A program made the position numbers and the translations under genes. A stretch of DNA of 14,650 nt from CAYRVX01 sp964642165. Lineage in GTDB: Bacteria > Planctomycetota > Phycisphaerae > SM23-33. Below, piece after piece: positions 13,415 through 14,650 of this stretch. Location of the stretch: the NCBI GenBank assembly GCA_964642165.1, contig CAZXOC010000193.1, positions 1 through 14,650 of the forward strand, given 5' to 3'. How positions within the stretch are numbered: the stretch's first letter is position 1; every line of letters begins with the position of its first letter. The notes beneath the pieces are model-generated. The model saw nothing but the letters and a program-made list of their open reading frames with translations, made no database searches and was not told the origin of the DNA.

Positions 13415-13794
13415 CCATACCCGCCATCATCGGCGCATGCGTTGTGGGCTTCGGAGCGATCTTCCTGTTCCTCGGCGCCCTGGGGATCTTCCGCCTTCCC
13501 GACGTCTACAACCGGCTGCAGGCGGGCACGAAATGCACCACGCTGGGCGCCTTCTGCGCGATTGTGGGCGTCGGGATCGCCCAGCCGGACTGGATATTCA
13601 AGGCCCTGATCGTGGCGGTCTTCATCCTTCTCACGAACCCGATCAGCGCCCACGCCCTTGCCAGGGCCAGCTACAAGAGCGCGGTTCGTCCCTACGAGGG
13701 CACCGTCGTCGACAAGTGCCGGGAGTTCGGCGAGTGCAAGGAAGTCGGCAGCGCGGCCGAAACCTCTGAGCCGACGGGGAGCGCCGAAGAATGA
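13411..13794 (+). CDS. mnhG: MnhG/MrpG subunit (127 aa)
   Basis: A three-helix membrane subunit (MbhC equivalent). The diagnostic stretch GIFRLPDVYNRLQAGTKCTTLG lies at 25-46, between helix 1 (about 5-24) and helix 2 (about 45-58), with helix 3 at about 62-78 followed by TNPISAHALARA. The C-terminal tail (about 88-127) is hydrophilic and acidic, with two Cys (C103, C109). The start is GTG 13411, with an AGAGGGG ribosome site about 3 bases upstream; no ATG fits. The stop TGA overlaps the next ATG (ATGA at 13791-13794). Confidence 0.95.
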   Translation: MTIPAIIGACVVGFGAIFLFLGALGIFRLPDVYNRLQAGTKCTTLGAFCAIVGVGIAQPDWIFKALIVAVFILLTNPISAHALARASYKSAVRPYEGTVVDKCREFGECKEVGSAAETSEPTGSAEE

Positions 13795-14030
13795 TTGTCA
13801 TCGAGGCGATCCTCATCCTGCTGATGCTCCTCGCCGCCGTCGCGACCAGCTTCTTCCGGGACCTGATCAGCGCGGTGATCACGTGCGCGGCGGTGAGTCT
13901 GCTCGCCTCGCTCCTGTTCTACCTTCTGGACGCGCCCGACGTGGCGATGGCCGAGGCCGCGATCGGTGCAGGGCTCACCACCGCGATGTTCGTCGTGGCG
14001 GTGAGGAAAACCAAGAGATACGAAGAGTAG
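13791..14030 (+). CDS. mbhD: MbhD-like / DUF4040-type membrane subunit (79 aa)
   Basis: A small membrane protein with three helices and the family pattern RDLISAVITCAAVSLLASLLFYLLDAPDVAMAEAAIGAGLTTAMFVVAV. The LLDAPDVAMAEAAIG motif with acidic residues in a membrane helix is typical of MbhD, the module that forms part of the C-terminal region of MrpA in classical Mrp antiporters; here it is a free-standing gene. The start overlaps the mnhG stop, and its TAG ends 4 bases before the next gene. The family is believed to contribute to the ion path of Mrp/Mbh complexes. Confidence 0.9.
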   Translation: MIVIEAILILLMLLAAVATSFFRDLISAVITCAAVSLLASLLFYLLDAPDVAMAEAAIGAGLTTAMFVVAVRKTKRYEE

Positions 14031-14034
14031 CGAC

Positions 14035-14650
14035 ATGCGGAAAGCGGTGGCCTTGGTTCTTGTGCTGGCTGTGGGCGCGGGATTCTGTGCCGTCCTTGCG
14101 AAGATCCCCTTCGGCGAGGATAAGGTGGACGTGGCCAACCACTACATGCGGAACGGACCCAGGGAGACCGGGGCCGCCAACGTCGTCACCTCGGTGGTCG
14201 TCGCCTACCGGGGGTTCGACACGCTGGGTGAGGTGACCGTGCTCTTCATCGCCGCCGCGGCGGTGGGCGTGGTGCTTTTCCCGGGGGGCAGGGCGGCCGG
14301 CGAGGAAAAGGAGGAGGCCAGCCCCATCGTTCGCACGGGATCAAAGGTCCTCTTCCCGTTCATCGTTCTGCTGGGTGCGTACATCTTCCTCCACGGTCAC
14401 CTGACGCCCGGCGGGGGGTTTCAGGGCGGGGCGGTGATCGCGTCGGGTTTCCTTCTGCTGTATCTGGCTTGGCCGAACCAGCGGGCCGGCAGAAAGGCCT
14501 TCAGCGCGGTGGAAAGCCTGTCCGGACTCGCCTTCCTCGCGGTCGGCGTTCTCGGGATCATCTACGGCGTCGGCTTTCTTGGCAACTTCCTGCCTCTGGG
14601 GGCCCGCAACGCGCTGCTGAGCGCGGGCGTCATCCCCATCATCTACGTGG
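14035..14650 (+). CDS. mnhB: MbhE-MnhB fusion subunit, cut by the right window edge
   Basis: One uninterrupted frame of 205 codons runs off the window. The first part (about 1-90) looks like MbhE: a membrane helix, then NHYMRNGPRETGAANVVTSV, then YRGFDTLGEVTVLFIAAAAVG. The last of these is the GFDTLGE motif found in the C-terminal part of MrpA and in MbhE. From about 100 the sequence is MnhB/MrpB (MbhF): SPIVRTGSKVLFPFIVLLG, then GHLTPGGGFQGGAVIASGF, the MnhB signature, and further helices. The linker is acidic (GEEKEEAS). ATG 14035 lies 4 bases after the mbhD stop. MnhC, MnhD and any MnhA-type subunit are expected immediately to the right but not visible, so antiporter and hydrogenase-type complexes cannot be told apart here. 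Confidence 0.92.
   Translation, partial: MRKAVALVLVLAVGAGFCAVLAKIPFGEDKVDVANHYMRNGPRETGAANVVTSVVVAYRGFDTLGEVTVLFIAAAAVGVVLFPGGRAAGEEKEEASPIVRTGSKVLFPFIVLLGAYIFLHGHLTPGGGFQGGAVIASGFLLLYLAWPNQRAGRKAFSAVESLSGLAFLAVGVLGIIYGVGFLGNFLPLGARNALLSAGVIPIIYV

Overview
The window looks like a GC-rich bacterial chromosome fragment, probably from a metagenome-assembled genome: one run of exactly 100 Ns interrupts a gene. The lineage cannot be fixed from sequence alone. GC content, a long Hanks-type kinase with a repeat-rich C-terminus, FHA fusions and Tad-type pilus genes together would fit Planctomycetota (perhaps Phycisphaerae-like). This is an inference.

Positions 1-11298, all on the minus strand, are a Tad / type IVc (Flp) pilus cluster. 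In transcription order (right to left) it holds: a CpaF/TadA-type secretion ATPase; two Flp-type prepilins (62 and 71 aa); a short prepilin peptidase (CpaA/TadV type); a membrane protein with a TadE-type segment behind two extra membrane helices; a 909-aa Ser/Thr protein kinase with one membrane helix and a long helical-repeat C-terminus; a large TadG-like protein; a TadE-like minor pilin; a 198-aa single-pass protein I do not recognise; CpaB, broken by the assembly gap; and a second CpaF carrying an N-terminal FHA domain, cut by the left window edge. The secretin (CpaC/RcpA), TadZ/CpaE and the TadB/TadC platform are not visible and would be expected further left or elsewhere. A good sigma70-type promoter lies just upstream of the first ATPase.

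Positions 11413-12113 form a divergent junction: the pilus promoter on the minus strand, a promoter and tRNA-Ser(CGA) on the plus strand, about 400 bases with no recognisable gene, and a promoter with an adjacent inverted repeat ahead of an ArsR-family regulator.

Positions 12114-14650, plus strand, hold the ArsR-family regulator, a 213-base structured leader, and the start of a cation/proton antiporter operon (Mrp/Mnh, or the membrane module of an Mbh-type complex). The order is MnhE, MnhF, MnhG, an MbhD-like 79-aa subunit, then an MbhE-MnhB fusion cut by the right edge. Start and stop codons overlap (ATGA, GTGA, ATGA), indicating translational coupling. The order matches archaeal Mbh A-B-C-D-E-F rather than the classical MrpA-first order.

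The most interesting idea is a possible phosphothreonine-controlled pilus. A sensor-like Ser/Thr kinase sits inside the pilus gene cluster, one of the two assembly ATPases has an FHA (phosphothreonine-binding) domain, and the other does not. This is consistent with kinase control of extension or retraction, but nothing in the sequence proves it.
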